From Mesorhizobium onobrychidis (GTDB lineage Bacteria > Pseudomonadota > Alphaproteobacteria > Rhizobiales > Rhizobiaceae), in assembly GCF_024707545.1 (NCBI RefSeq), contig NZ_CP062229.1:62001-126000 (forward strand): DNA of 64,000 nt, read 5' to 3'. The translations under genes and the position numbers were made by a program. Under the pieces are notes generated by a model. The model had not been told where the DNA came from. It made no database searches and was given only the letters and a program-made list of their open reading frames with translations. Numbering within the stretch: the stretch's first letter is position 1; every line of letters begins with the position of its first letter. Below are positions 26,044-35,112 of the stretch, piece by piece.

Positions 26044-27636
26044 TTATTCGGTGACGTCGACGCCGTCAAACCGATGAATGCCGAGCGGATCCATGACGAA
26101 GCCCGAAACCTTCTTGTTCATCGGCATGAAGACCTTGGAATGGGCGATGGTCAGCCACGGGGCCTCACGCTTGAACACGACCTGAGCTTCCTCGTAGATC
26201 TTGGTGCGCTCGGCGACGTCGGTGGTCGCCTTGCCCTTCTGCAGCAGAGCTTCGAACTCCTGGTTGCACCAGATCGCATAGTTGGACTGGCCGATGGCAT
26301 CGCAGCCAAGCAGGAACAGGAAGTTGTCCGGATCGCCATTGTCGCCGGTCCAGCCGAGCTGGAAGGCGCCGTCACGATCCTTCTGCTTGCCGCGTTCGCG
26401 GTACTCGGTCCATTCGTAGCTGACGATCTCGGCCTTCACGCCGATCTTGGCATAGTCGGCCTGGATCAGTTCCGCGACCCTTTTGGCGTTCGGATTGTAC
26501 GGGCGGCTGACCGGCATTGCCCAGATCTTCATCGACAGGTCCGTGACGCCGGCGTCGGCCAGCATCTTTTTGGCCGCGTCCGGATCGTACGGATCGTCCT
26601 TGATGTCCTTGTTGTAGGACCACATCGTCGGTGGGATCGGGTTTATGGCCGCCTGGCCAGCGCCCTGATAGACCGCATCGAGAATGGCCTGCTTGTTGAC
26701 GGCCATGTTGAGGGCCTTGCGGACCTCGACCTTATCGAAGGGCGCCTGCGTCGTGTTGTAGGCCATGTAGCCGATGTTCAGGCCTTCCTGCTCGTCGACC
26801 TTGAGGTTTGGGTCAGCCTGCAGGCCGGCGATGTCGGCCGGCGCCGGGTACGACATGATATCGCACTCGCCTGCCTTCAGCTTCTGCGCGCGCACGGCCG
26901 GATCGGTCGTGATGGCGAAGATCAGATCGTCGATCTTCTGGCGGCCGCCATAGTAGCCGTCCCATGCCGCATAGCGGATGACCGCATCGACCTGGTAGTC
27001 GACGAACTGGAACGGACCGGTGCCGATCGGCTTCTGGGTGAATTGCTGCCTGGTGCCGGCCTTGTCGAGCTGATCGGCATATTCCTTGGAGACGATCGAA
27101 GCGAAATCCATGCCGAGGTCCGGCAGGAAAGCGACTTCAGGCTTGTTCAGCACGAATTTCACCGTCAGGTCGTCGACCTTGACGATTTCCTTGAGAAGAT
27201 CCGGGAAGCCCATGCCGGCAAAATATTCCCAGCCGGTGCCTGCCAGATAGTCGAACCACGGGTTTTCCTTCTTCCACTGGCGTTCGAAGGAGAAGATCAC
27301 GTCGTCGGCGTTGAGATCGCGCGTCGGCGTGAAGTAGTCCGTGGTCTGGAACTTCACACCCGGCCGAAGCTTGAACGTGTATTCGAGACCGTCGTCGGAA
27401 ACCGTCCAGCTCTCGGCGAGGCCAGGCGTGATGGTGGTCTTGCCGTGTTCGAACTCGACCAGGCGCGAATAGATGGTGCGCGACGACGCGTCGAAGTCGT
27501 TGCCACCGCTCCACGGCGATGGGTCGAAGCCGGCCGGCGACGCCTCCGAGCAGTAGACCAGCTGTTTCGCATTGGCCATGCCGCCGAGGACGCTTGCGGC
27601 CAGCAACGCGGCCGCAAAAGTCAGTTTCTTTTTCAT
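26044..27636 (-). CDS. dppA: dipeptide ABC transporter substrate-binding protein DppA
   Basis: 530 residues, periplasmic peptide-binding protein of family 5. Signal peptide MKKKLTFAAALLAASVLGGM ending ANA, then mature KQLVYCSEASPAGFDPSPWS, which is the DppA N-terminus. Other hallmarks are LRPGVKFQTTDYFTPTRDLN and KPIGTGPFQFVDYQ. DppA proteins bind dipeptides, and some heme or aminolevulinate. An AGGGAG site precedes the ATG; a start 52 codons upstream was rejected as it hides the signal. It is the first gene of the leftward dppABCDF operon. Confidence 0.95.
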   Translation of the reverse strand: MKKKLTFAAALLAASVLGGMANAKQLVYCSEASPAGFDPSPWSGGNDFDASSRTIYSRLVEFEHGKTTITPGLAESWTVSDDGLEYTFKLRPGVKFQTTDYFTPTRDLNADDVIFSFERQWKKENPWFDYLAGTGWEYFAGMGFPDLLKEIVKVDDLTVKFVLNKPEVAFLPDLGMDFASIVSKEYADQLDKAGTRQQFTQKPIGTGPFQFVDYQVDAVIRYAAWDGYYGGRQKIDDLIFAITTDPAVRAQKLKAGECDIMSYPAPADIAGLQADPNLKVDEQEGLNIGYMAYNTTQAPFDKVEVRKALNMAVNKQAILDAVYQGAGQAAINPIPPTMWSYNKDIKDDPYDPDAAKKMLADAGVTDLSMKIWAMPVSRPYNPNAKRVAELIQADYAKIGVKAEIVSYEWTEYRERGKQKDRDGAFQLGWTGDNGDPDNFLFLLGCDAIGQSNYAIWCNQEFEALLQKGKATTDVAERTKIYEEAQVVFKREAPWLTIAHSKVFMPMNKKVSGFVMDPLGIHRFDGVDVTE

Positions 27637-28066
27637 GGAGTACTCCCTGATGTTCTTCCAAGCCCCTCTATCAGGCTCGCGAAGCGCGCATATAAGCACC
27701 GTTTTTCCGGCTTTGGAACACCCCGTTTGCCTACCCCATGGGAACCAGAATTTATTTCTGCGCACTCGCCAAAAAGGAGAAGGAAATGTCAATTACTGCC
27801 TATCACGGTATTGTTAACGACTGCATTTTTTTATTGATCTTCAACCCGGCGTTGGTGAGGAACTGCGACCTTCGGCTGGTCGTTGGCGCGGAAGATTTTC
27901 TTCCCGTCTTGCCGCAGGGGCAGACTTGCACGGCTGCCGATAGTCGCAATACATAGTTGGCATGCTGGTTTTCCTGGGTGCCCGGCAGCAGCGGAGGACG
28001 TCTCTGGCATTCGGAGGCAACGCGGCGGGCAAGCAGAGACAATAAGAACAACCGAGGGAGGGACAG
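27637..28066. promoter_or_regulatory. divergent intergenic region between dppA and fadD
   Basis: About 430 bases that must hold both promoters. One small rightward frame at 27786-27956 (56 codons, start MSITAYHGIVNDCIFLLIFN) has an excellent GGAGAAGG ribosome site 5 bases before its ATG, so a short peptide or leader is possible, but nothing supports it beyond that. No repeat or terminator is seen. Confidence 0.35.
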
Positions 28067-29929
28067 GTGGCAAAAACACCAAGGACAACGGCCCCAGCGA
28101 AAGCGAAGGCCAAAACTGCCGCAAAACCGGCCAGCTCCGACAAGCCAAAGGCGCCGACGGCCAACGCCGTTGCCAAGCCGAAAGCGGCCCCGACAACGGC
28201 TTCATCGGCGTCGAAGCCGGGCCCGGCCAGGAGATTGCCGAAAGCGGTTGGCGCCGGATCGCTGGAAAAGCCTTGGCTCAAGAGCTACCCGAAGGTCGTT
28301 CCTGCCGAGATCGGCGCTCTGCCCTTCGGCTCCATCGGCGATCTGCTCGCCGACGCCTGCAAGCAGTATGCCAGCCGGCCTGCCTTCACCTGCATGGGCA
28401 AGACCATCACCTATGCGGAAGTCGAGCGGCAATCGGCCGCCTTCGGCGCCTATCTGCAATCGATGGGACTGCAGAAAGGCGCGCGCGTGGCGCTGATGAT
28501 GCCGAACGTGCTTCAATATCCGGTGGCGATGATGGCAGTGCTGCGCGCCGGCTATGTCGTGGTCAACGTCAACCCGCTCTACACGCCGCGCGAGCTGGAA
28601 CATCAGCTCAGGGATTCCGGTGCGCAAGCCATCGTCATTCTCGAGAATTTCGCCAACACCTTGCAGGCGGTGATCGCCAAAACGGCAGTCAAGCATGTCG
28701 TGGTCGCGACGATGGGCGACATGCTTGGCGGCCTAAAGGGGACGATCGTCAATCTCGTCGTGCGCCGCGTGAAGAAGATGGTGCCGGCCTGGTCGCTGCC
28801 GGGCCATGTCAAGTTCAACGCCGCGTTGAAAGCAGGCACCGGCATGAATTTCAAGCCGGTGAAGGTCGCTGCCGACGATGTCGCCTTCCTGCAATATACC
28901 GGCGGCACCACCGGCATCTCGAAGGGCGCGGTACTGCTGCACAGCAACGTGCTGGCCAACGTCGCGCAGAACGCGCTGTGGATCGAGGACGCCTTCACGG
29001 TCAAGCCGAAGCCGGCGCATCTCAACTTCATCTGCGCGCTGCCGCTCTATCATATCTTCGCCCTGACGGTGAACGCACTGATGGGCATGCAACTGGGTGG
29101 CCAGAACATACTCATTCCCAATCCGCGCGACATTCCCGGCTTCGTCAAGCAACTCGGCAAAAGCCCGATCCACATCTTTCCAGGCCTCAACACGCTGTTC
29201 AACGCGCTGCTCAACAATGAGGATTTCCGCAAGCTCGACTTCAAGCCGCTGATCCTGACGCTGGGTGGCGGCATGGCGGTGCAGAGGGGTGTCGCCGAAC
29301 GCTGGAAGGCGTTGACCGGCTGCCCAGTCACCGAGGGCTACGGGCTTTCGGAAACCTCGCCGGTGGCCACCGCCAACACATTCAGCAATGGCAACTTCAC
29401 CGGGACGATCGGCCTGCCGCTGCCCTCGACCGAGATCGCCATCCGCGACGACGACGGCAATGATTTGGCGCCCGGCGAAGTCGGCGAGATCTGCATCCGC
29501 GGACCGCAGGTGATGGCCGGTTACTGGAACCGGCCGGACGAGACTGCCAAGGTGATGACCAAGGATGGTTTCTTCAAGTCGGGCGACATGGGCTTCATGG
29601 ACGAACGCGGCTACACCAAGATCGTCGACCGCAAGAAGGACATGATCCTTGTGTCCGGCTTCAACGTCTATCCGAACGAACTCGAGGAAGTGGTGGCCCT
29701 GCATCCGGGCGTGCTCGAAGTGGCGGCGATCGGCGTGCCGGACGAGCATTCAGGCGAAGTACCGAAGCTGTTCGTCGTCAAGAAGGACCCGTTGCTGACC
29801 GCTGAGGTGCTGACCGTCTATTGCCGCGAGAACCTGACCGGCTACAAGCGGCCAAAATACATCGAGTTTCGGACCGAACTGCCGAAGACGCCGGTGGGCA
29901 AGATCCTGCGGCGGGCGTTACGGGGATAG
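28067..29929 (+). CDS. fadD: long-chain fatty acid-CoA ligase
   Basis: Activates fatty acids to acyl-CoA through an acyl-adenylate; first step of beta-oxidation, at the inner membrane. 620 residues. The AMP-binding motif YTGGTTGISKGAVL, GYGLSETSPV, the adenylate motif FKSGDMGFMDERGYTKIVDR and the C-terminal Lys motif KTPVGKILRRALRG are complete. The first ~65 residues are an Ala/Lys/Pro-rich low-complexity extension before the usual FadD start (EKPWLKSYP). The start is GTG after a GAGGGAGGGACAG site. The methyltransferase gene follows after 8 bases. Confidence 0.95.
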   Translation: MAKTPRTTAPAKAKAKTAAKPASSDKPKAPTANAVAKPKAAPTTASSASKPGPARRLPKAVGAGSLEKPWLKSYPKVVPAEIGALPFGSIGDLLADACKQYASRPAFTCMGKTITYAEVERQSAAFGAYLQSMGLQKGARVALMMPNVLQYPVAMMAVLRAGYVVVNVNPLYTPRELEHQLRDSGAQAIVILENFANTLQAVIAKTAVKHVVVATMGDMLGGLKGTIVNLVVRRVKKMVPAWSLPGHVKFNAALKAGTGMNFKPVKVAADDVAFLQYTGGTTGISKGAVLLHSNVLANVAQNALWIEDAFTVKPKPAHLNFICALPLYHIFALTVNALMGMQLGGQNILIPNPRDIPGFVKQLGKSPIHIFPGLNTLFNALLNNEDFRKLDFKPLILTLGGGMAVQRGVAERWKALTGCPVTEGYGLSETSPVATANTFSNGNFTGTIGLPLPSTEIAIRDDDGNDLAPGEVGEICIRGPQVMAGYWNRPDETAKVMTKDGFFKSGDMGFMDERGYTKIVDRKKDMILVSGFNVYPNELEEVVALHPGVLEVAAIGVPDEHSGEVPKLFVVKKDPLLTAEVLTVYCRENLTGYKRPKYIEFRTELPKTPVGKILRRALRG

Positions 29930-29937
29930 GGATAATT

Positions 29938-30681
29938 TTGCGCGATTGCCTTACTGCCGACGACGCGGCGGACGCGCTTTCCCGTCCCGATCCGCTGACA
30001 TTCATCAAGGCGAACATGCGTATCGCCCCTGTTCCCGAGCTTCCCGAAATCCGGCTTTATGCAGCCCATCCAGCGAGCGGTTTGTGGCGGCTCACGCATC
30101 AAGAAGGACAAGCAGCCGAGCCGGAAGAAGAAGGAACCGAAGCCGACGAGTACGGACCCGAGCCGCAGCCACCTTACTGGGCCTATGCCTGGGCCGGCGG
30201 CGCGGTGCTTGCCCGCTACATTCTCGATCGGCCGGAGACCGTGGCCGGGCTTCGCGTGCTCGACCTCGGCGCCGGGTCGGGCCTCGTCGGCATCGCCGCG
30301 GCAAAGGCCGGAGCCAGCCAAGTGATCGCGTCCGAGATCGACCGTAACGGCGTCGCCGCGCTCGCTCTCAATGCGGCGGCAAACGGTGTTACGATCACGG
30401 TGGTCGGCGAGGACATCACCGCTGCTCCGCCGCCGCCGGTGGATGTCGTGGTGGCCGGCGACTTGTTTTACAGGCAAGATCTCGCCGACCGGGTCATCCC
30501 CTTCCTCGATCGCTGCCTGGCCGCCGGCATCAATGTGCTGATCGGCGATCCGGGCCGGGCCTACCTGCCCCGCTCGCGGCTTCGCCTGCTGGCCGAATAC
30601 CAGGTGCCGGATGTCGGCGAGGCAAAAGATGCGGCAACGAAGCTGAGCGGCGTCTTCTCGTTCGAGCGGGAGCAGCCCTGA
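29938..30681 (+). CDS. ETF-beta-type protein lysine methyltransferase (METTL20/ETFBKMT family)
   Basis: 247 residues, class I SAM-dependent methyltransferase. Motif I is LDLGAGSG at 108-115, followed by SEID. The family signature is strong: FIKANM and PEIRLYAAHPASGLWRL at the N-terminus, PPYWAYAWAGGAVLARYILD at 78-97, VVAGDLFYRQDLAD and VLIGDPGR. Human ETFBKMT and an Agrobacterium homologue methylate lysines of electron-transfer flavoprotein beta; the bacterial one also acts on ribosomal L7/L12. Next to fadD this makes sense, since ETF takes electrons from acyl-CoA dehydrogenases. The likely start is TTG, 8 bases after the fadD stop with AGGGA before it; the first downstream ATG would cut the conserved FI..N segment. 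Confidence 0.83.
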   Translation: MRDCLTADDAADALSRPDPLTFIKANMRIAPVPELPEIRLYAAHPASGLWRLTHQEGQAAEPEEEGTEADEYGPEPQPPYWAYAWAGGAVLARYILDRPETVAGLRVLDLGAGSGLVGIAAAKAGASQVIASEIDRNGVAALALNAAANGVTITVVGEDITAAPPPPVDVVVAGDLFYRQDLADRVIPFLDRCLAAGINVLIGDPGRAYLPRSRLRLLAEYQVPDVGEAKDAATKLSGVFSFEREQP

Positions 30682-30685
30682 GAGT

Positions 30686-31408
30686 TCAGGTCATCTCCTT
30701 GACTCTTGCCGAAAGAAAGTCGGGCAGGTCGGCAACCGAATCCAGAATGACGTCGGCGATCTGCGACAGCGATTCCCGCGTGCCGGTGCCGGAGAGCACG
30801 CCGATCGCCAGACCGCAGCCGCCGGCCCGCGCCATCTCCAGATCGTGGCGATTGTCGCCGACCATGGCGATCGCGGCCGGCCTCAGCCCGGTCAGGTCCG
30901 AGAAGGCGAGGATCGTATCGGGCGCCGGTTTCGGATTGGCCACCGCGTCGTAACCATAGGCGGCGTCGAACAGCTGCGCGACACCCAGCGTCAGCAATGT
31001 CTTTTCCGCGCCAGTGGTCGAATCGTTGGTGGCGACGCCGAGCCGGTAGGATTTCCTGTGAAGAACGCCAAGCGTCTCGACGATGCCCGGCAGCGCCACC
31101 GCCATCGACGAGCCCTGCACCGACGTGATCTCGTTGAAGCGAGCGACGGCAAGCATCTGGTCTTCGTCGGACAGTCGCGGAAACCAAAGCTCGACGACAT
31201 CCATGTTGGTGCCGGAGGCAAAGATGGAATCGGGCTTGAAGCGTTTGGTGGCGAAATCGTAGCCCGCCGCGGCAAGCAGCCTGTCGGCCTTCCAGCGGTC
31301 GCCCTCCGACGCATCCATCGCCATGAAATCGGCAACGCCGAGCCATGTCGCATTGAAGTCGACAAGCGTGCCGTCCTTGTCGAACAATATTCCCTTGATC
31401 TCGGCCAA
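30686..31408 (-). CDS. HAD-family phosphatase (phosphoglycolate phosphatase-like)
   Basis: 240 residues from a TTG start. HAD motif I is GILFDKDGTLVDF with nucleophile Asp10 and acid Asp12; motif II is GVATNDST, motif III Lys lies in ANPKPAPDT and motif IV is AMVGDNRHDLEMA. A cap domain lies between motifs I and II. The members nearest in layout are phosphoglycolate phosphatases, but substrate cannot be read from sequence. The TTG has GGAG eight bases upstream and lies five bases after the pgi stop, so it is translated with pgi. The ATG further upstream in this frame lies inside pgi. Confidence 0.85.
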   Translation of the reverse strand: MAEIKGILFDKDGTLVDFNATWLGVADFMAMDASEGDRWKADRLLAAAGYDFATKRFKPDSIFASGTNMDVVELWFPRLSDEDQMLAVARFNEITSVQGSSMAVALPGIVETLGVLHRKSYRLGVATNDSTTGAEKTLLTLGVAQLFDAAYGYDAVANPKPAPDTILAFSDLTGLRPAAIAMVGDNRHDLEMARAGGCGLAIGVLSGTGTRESLSQIADVILDSVADLPDFLSARVKEMT

Positions 31409-31413
31409 GCCGC

Positions 31414-33057
31414 TTACTCCGATCCGCGCAATCGGTGGATGTGTCCCACCAGTCCGGCGGTCGAAGCGTCCCGCTTTGCGGCATTCTCCTTGCCCTCCAC
31501 GACAGGCAGCAGGCCGGTCGCCAGTTCCTTGCCGAGCTCGACGCCCCACTGGTCGAAGGAATTGATGTTGAAGAGCGTGCCTTCGACGAAGACGCGGTGC
31601 TCATAGAGCGCGATCAGCCGTCCGAACGTATGCGGATCGAGTTGTCTGTAGAGGATCGTCACTGAGGGCCGGTTGCCGGAGAAGACGCGGTGCGGGGCGA
31701 TCCTGTCGACTTCGGCGGGCGCCATGCCCTTTGCCAGCATCTGCGCGCGCGCTTCCTCCAGCGTGCGGCCCTTCATGAAGGCCTCCGACTGCGCCAGGCA
31801 GTTGGCGAGCAGCAGATCGTGGTGATGCTTGAGATCCGGCTCATGGCCGATGGCCGCGGCGAGGAATTCGACTGGAATGAAATCGGTGCCCTGGTGGAGC
31901 AGCTGGAAGAAGGCGTGCTGGCCATTGGTGCCGGGCTCGCCCCAGACCAGCGGGCCGGTCGGCGTGGTCACAGTGCCGCCGTCTAGGGTTACGCTCTTCC
32001 CGTTCGATTCCATGTCGAGCTGCTGCAGATAGGCCGGCAGCCTGGACAGGCGCTGATCATAGGGAATGACGGCGCGGGCGGGGTATTGGCAGATCACCCG
32101 ATGCCACCAGCCGATCAGTCCCATCAGCGCCGGCAGGTTCCTGGCCAGCGGCGCCGTCTGGAAATGTTCGTCCATCGCGTGCGCACCATCGAGAAAGGCG
32201 CGAAAATTCTTCGGGCCGACGGCGATCATCACCGGCAGGCCGATCGCGCCCCACACCGAATAGCGTCCGCCAACCCAGTCCCAGAAGCCGAAGACGCGAT
32301 CGGACGCGATGCCGAATTTGGCCACCAGGTCCAGCGCCGTCGAGACGGCGGCGAAATGCTTGCCGACCGCTTCCTTGCCCAGCGCCTTCTGCACCCATTC
32401 GCGCGCCGTCTCGGCATTGGTCATCGTCTCGATGGTGGTGAAGGTCTTCGAGGCGACGATGAACAGCGTGGTTTCGGCGGAAAGGCCCTTCAGCGTGTCG
32501 TGGATATGGGCGCCGTCGATGTTGGACACGTAATGCGTGCGCGGCCCGTCGTGATAGGGCGCCAGCGCCAGCGTCGCCATGGCCGGGCCAAGGTCGGACC
32601 CGCCGATGCCGATGTTGACGATGTCGGTGATCTTCTTGCCGGTGGCGCCGGCGGCCTTGCCGGAGCGCACCGCATCAGCGAAGGCGCCCATCGCATCGAG
32701 GACGGCGACAACCTCCGCCTTCACGTCCTGGCCGTCGAGCACGATGCCCTTGCCGTTCAGGTTGCGCAGGGCGGTGTGCAGCACGGCGCGGCCTTCGGTG
32801 ACGTTGATCCTCCTGCCCGAGAACATCGCGGCGCGCCGGCCTTCGAGATCGGCGGCTCCCGCCAGTTGCTCCAGCAGATCCATCGTCTGCGCATCGACCG
32901 CGCATTTCGACCAGTCGAGCAGCAGGTCGCCGTCGGTGGCGGAGAATTTTTCGAAGCGCTGCGGATCAGCAGCGAAAGCCTCGCGCATGCTGCCCGATTT
33001 TGCCGCACGGTGATCGCGCAGGGCGTCGAGTTGTTTTTGAAAGGACGATTGATCCAC
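31414..33057 (-). CDS. pgi: glucose-6-phosphate isomerase
   Basis: Interconverts glucose-6-phosphate and fructose-6-phosphate; cytosolic. 547 residues, the standard length. Signatures present are [30 protein letters not shown], the catalytic Glu region [19 protein letters not shown] and the C-terminal [14 protein letters not shown]. It is the first gene of a leftward pair with the HAD phosphatase. The region upstream separates it from mocR. Confidence 0.97.
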   Translation of the reverse strand: MDQSSFQKQLDALRDHRAAKSGSMREAFAADPQRFEKFSATDGDLLLDWSKCAVDAQTMDLLEQLAGAADLEGRRAAMFSGRRINVTEGRAVLHTALRNLNGKGIVLDGQDVKAEVVAVLDAMGAFADAVRSGKAAGATGKKITDIVNIGIGGSDLGPAMATLALAPYHDGPRTHYVSNIDGAHIHDTLKGLSAETTLFIVASKTFTTIETMTNAETAREWVQKALGKEAVGKHFAAVSTALDLVAKFGIASDRVFGFWDWVGGRYSVWGAIGLPVMIAVGPKNFRAFLDGAHAMDEHFQTAPLARNLPALMGLIGWWHRVICQYPARAVIPYDQRLSRLPAYLQQLDMESNGKSVTLDGGTVTTPTGPLVWGEPGTNGQHAFFQLLHQGTDFIPVEFLAAAIGHEPDLKHHHDLLLANCLAQSEAFMKGRTLEEARAQMLAKGMAPAEVDRIAPHRVFSGNRPSVTILYRQLDPHTFGRLIALYEHRVFVEGTLFNINSFDQWGVELGKELATGLLPVVEGKENAAKRDASTAGLVGHIHRLRGSE

Positions 33058-33166
33058 TGCCTCACTCCGAGCCTTGAGATGCCAACATAACAGACCGGAT
33101 GTTTCCGGCGCGTGTCGTCGCGTCCAAACTATCTAGCCGAAATCCACTGGTTTCAATGCGCAGCGA

Positions 33167-33205
33167 TGACGCACTGCGTCAGGCAGGCGATGACGCGTTG
33201 CGTCA
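33167..33205. promoter_or_regulatory. two tandem palindromic operators upstream of mocR
   Basis: TGACGCACTGCGTCA at 33167-33181 is a perfect 7-bp inverted repeat around one base. TGACGCGTTGCGTCA at 33191-33205 is the same with one mismatch. Centres are 24 bases apart, and each is preceded by CGA. They lie between divergent pgi and mocR, about 130 bases before the mocR ATG and 110 before the pgi ATG. Autoregulation by the MocR protein is the simplest reading. Confidence 0.7.
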
Positions 33206-33332
33206 CGCTGGGGAAGGATCACTGGCGTAAATCCCAGCGATCAGAAAAATTGATTGGCGCAACGCCTTGTGCCACCGGTACATTCGACTGGTCCAGCCAA
33301 GTGAAAAGGGCGGGCCATCGAGGAACATTCCC

Positions 33333-34826
33333 ATGCCACAGCGAAACGACACGGCCATATGGTCCGGCCTGTTCCGGATTTCGGCGGAATCCGGCCAGAC
33401 CCTGCAGGCGCAGATCCGTCAAGCGATCGTCGCCGCTATCCTCGACCGGCAAATCGCCGCCTCGATGCCGCTTCCGTCCTGCCGCATTCTGGCCGAGAAA
33501 CTCGGTGTGGCGCGCGGCACCGTGGTGCTGGCCTTCCAGCAGCTGGTCGACCAGGGTTTCCTGGTGGCGCGCGAACGGCGCGGCCATTTCGTCAATCCGG
33601 ACGTGCTGGCGACGCCGGCCAAACCGCATCAGAAGGCGCCCGACCAAGCCAATGAGATCGACTGGAAGGCGCGCCGGCAGATCGCGGCCAGCGACATGCC
33701 GCCGCCGGCCAAGCACGACAACTGGATCAAGTCGTCCTACCCCTTCGTCTATGGCCAGTTCGATCCGGCACTGTTCCCGACCGCCGAGTGGCGCGAGTGC
33801 AATCGCATGGCGCTCGCCGTGCTCGAGATCCGCAACTGGGCGTCCGACATGGTCGACCGCGACGATCCGCTCTTGATCGAGCAGATCCAGGCGCGACTGT
33901 TGCCGCGGCGCGGCATCTTCGCCAATCCCGATGAGATCATCGTCACGCTCGGCGCGCAGAACGCGCTCTACATGCTGGCGACGCTGCTGATGACCAAGGG
34001 CTCCAAGGTGGCCATGGAGGACCCCGGCTATCCCGACGCACGCTCGATCTTCCGGCTGGCGGGCGCCGACGTCACACCGGTCCCGGTCGACCATTCCGGC
34101 ATCGTAACCGCTTCTATTCCCAATGATTCCGGCTTCGTCTTCGTGACGCCCAGCCACCATTGCCCGACCATGGTGCCGCTGTCGGCGGAGCGCCGGCAGG
34201 ATTTGCTGGCGCGCGCGAATCGCCACAACCAGATCATCATCGAGGACGGCTATGACAGCCAGCTTCTGGACGAGGCGCCGCAGCAGGCGCTGAAGAGCCT
34301 CGACCGTTCCGGCCGCGTCATCTATGTCGGCTCGATGTCGAAGACGCTGGCTCCGGGTCTGCGGCTCGGCTACATCGTCGCCTCGGCCGGGCTGATCTCC
34401 GAGCTTCGGGCGCTGCGCCGCTTCATGCTGCGTCATCCGCCGGCCAACAACCAGCGCGCGGTCGCGCTGTTCCTGTCGCTTGGCCATCACGAGGCGCTGG
34501 TGCGGCGGCTGTCGAGCGCCTTCGACGAACGGCGCAAGCGTCTGATCCATGCGATTTCCGCCTTCCTGCCTGAGTGGCGCTCGACCGATTCCGCCGGCGG
34601 CGCGTCGCTCTGGCTCGAAGGGCCGCGCGGCATCGATTCGCGCGGGCTAGCCGAGGCCGCCGCCTCGCGCAGCGTCATCATCGAGCCCGGCGACCGCTTC
34701 TTCGACCGCACCGAAAAGCCGTCACGCTTCATGCGGCTGGGCATCTCCTCGATCGCGCTGCAGCACATCGAGCCCGGCATCCGAGAACTGGCGACGGCGG
34801 CCGGGCGCAGACCGGCGGCGGCTTGA
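33333..34826 (+). CDS. MocR/PdxR-family regulator (GntR HTH fused to PLP aminotransferase-like domain)
   Basis: 497 residues. Residues about 15-85 are a GntR-type winged helix (PSCRILAEKLGVARGTVVLA, RRGHFVN). Residues about 110-490 are a fold-type I aminotransferase domain with the PLP Lys337 in GSMSKTLAPGLRLGYI, ED-GYDSQ for the cofactor ring and FVTPSHHCPTM. MocR proteins sense an amino or vitamin B6 compound through PLP and usually regulate a nearby gene; the neighbour here is the MttB-like methyltransferase, after a repeat. The ATG preceded by GAGGAA was chosen over one 22 codons upstream. Confidence 0.93.
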   Translation: MPQRNDTAIWSGLFRISAESGQTLQAQIRQAIVAAILDRQIAASMPLPSCRILAEKLGVARGTVVLAFQQLVDQGFLVARERRGHFVNPDVLATPAKPHQKAPDQANEIDWKARRQIAASDMPPPAKHDNWIKSSYPFVYGQFDPALFPTAEWRECNRMALAVLEIRNWASDMVDRDDPLLIEQIQARLLPRRGIFANPDEIIVTLGAQNALYMLATLLMTKGSKVAMEDPGYPDARSIFRLAGADVTPVPVDHSGIVTASIPNDSGFVFVTPSHHCPTMVPLSAERRQDLLARANRHNQIIIEDGYDSQLLDEAPQQALKSLDRSGRVIYVGSMSKTLAPGLRLGYIVASAGLISELRALRRFMLRHPPANNQRAVALFLSLGHHEALVRRLSSAFDERRKRLIHAISAFLPEWRSTDSAGGASLWLEGPRGIDSRGLAEAAASRSVIIEPGDRFFDRTEKPSRFMRLGISSIALQHIEPGIRELATAAGRRPAAA

Positions 34827-34935
34827 TGCCTCGTCCGGGCCGAGACCGGCCACCGTTCTTTAGCGCTCTGGCATATGCGACGGGACCGTCTGGCTCATAG
34901 GCTGTGCCAATGCCGACGGCATAGTTCGCAGCATA

Positions 34936-35041
34936 GCGCATGACCCCGGAAACCAGTCTTCGGTTTCCGGAAAGGATCATGCGCAAGCAAGAAAGTCTTA
35001 GAGCGTCCTTTGCGCGTCCAAGTGGACGCGCGGCGCTCTAA
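34936..35041. repeat. palindromic intergenic repeat, family A copy 2 (inverted)
   Basis: Inverted relative to the copy at 12831: GCGCATGACCCCGGAAACC pairs with GGTTTCCGGAAAGGATCATGC as a long hairpin, followed by GAGCGTCCTTTGCGCGTCC and GGACGCGCGGCGCTC as a second one. It lies between mocR and the MttB-like gene, both rightward, so it would be read through if they were co-transcribed. Confidence 0.8.
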
Positions 35042-35112
35042 CGGGGACGAAGCGGGCCGATGGTGGACCAACCACCGCCGCCCGCTTCGCAGCTAAAGGT
35101 GGAGTACCTCCC

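Noticed and set aside
26074..27837. 587-codon plus-strand frame
   Set aside because: Antisense shadow of dppA; composition typical of GC-rich reverse frames and no homology features.
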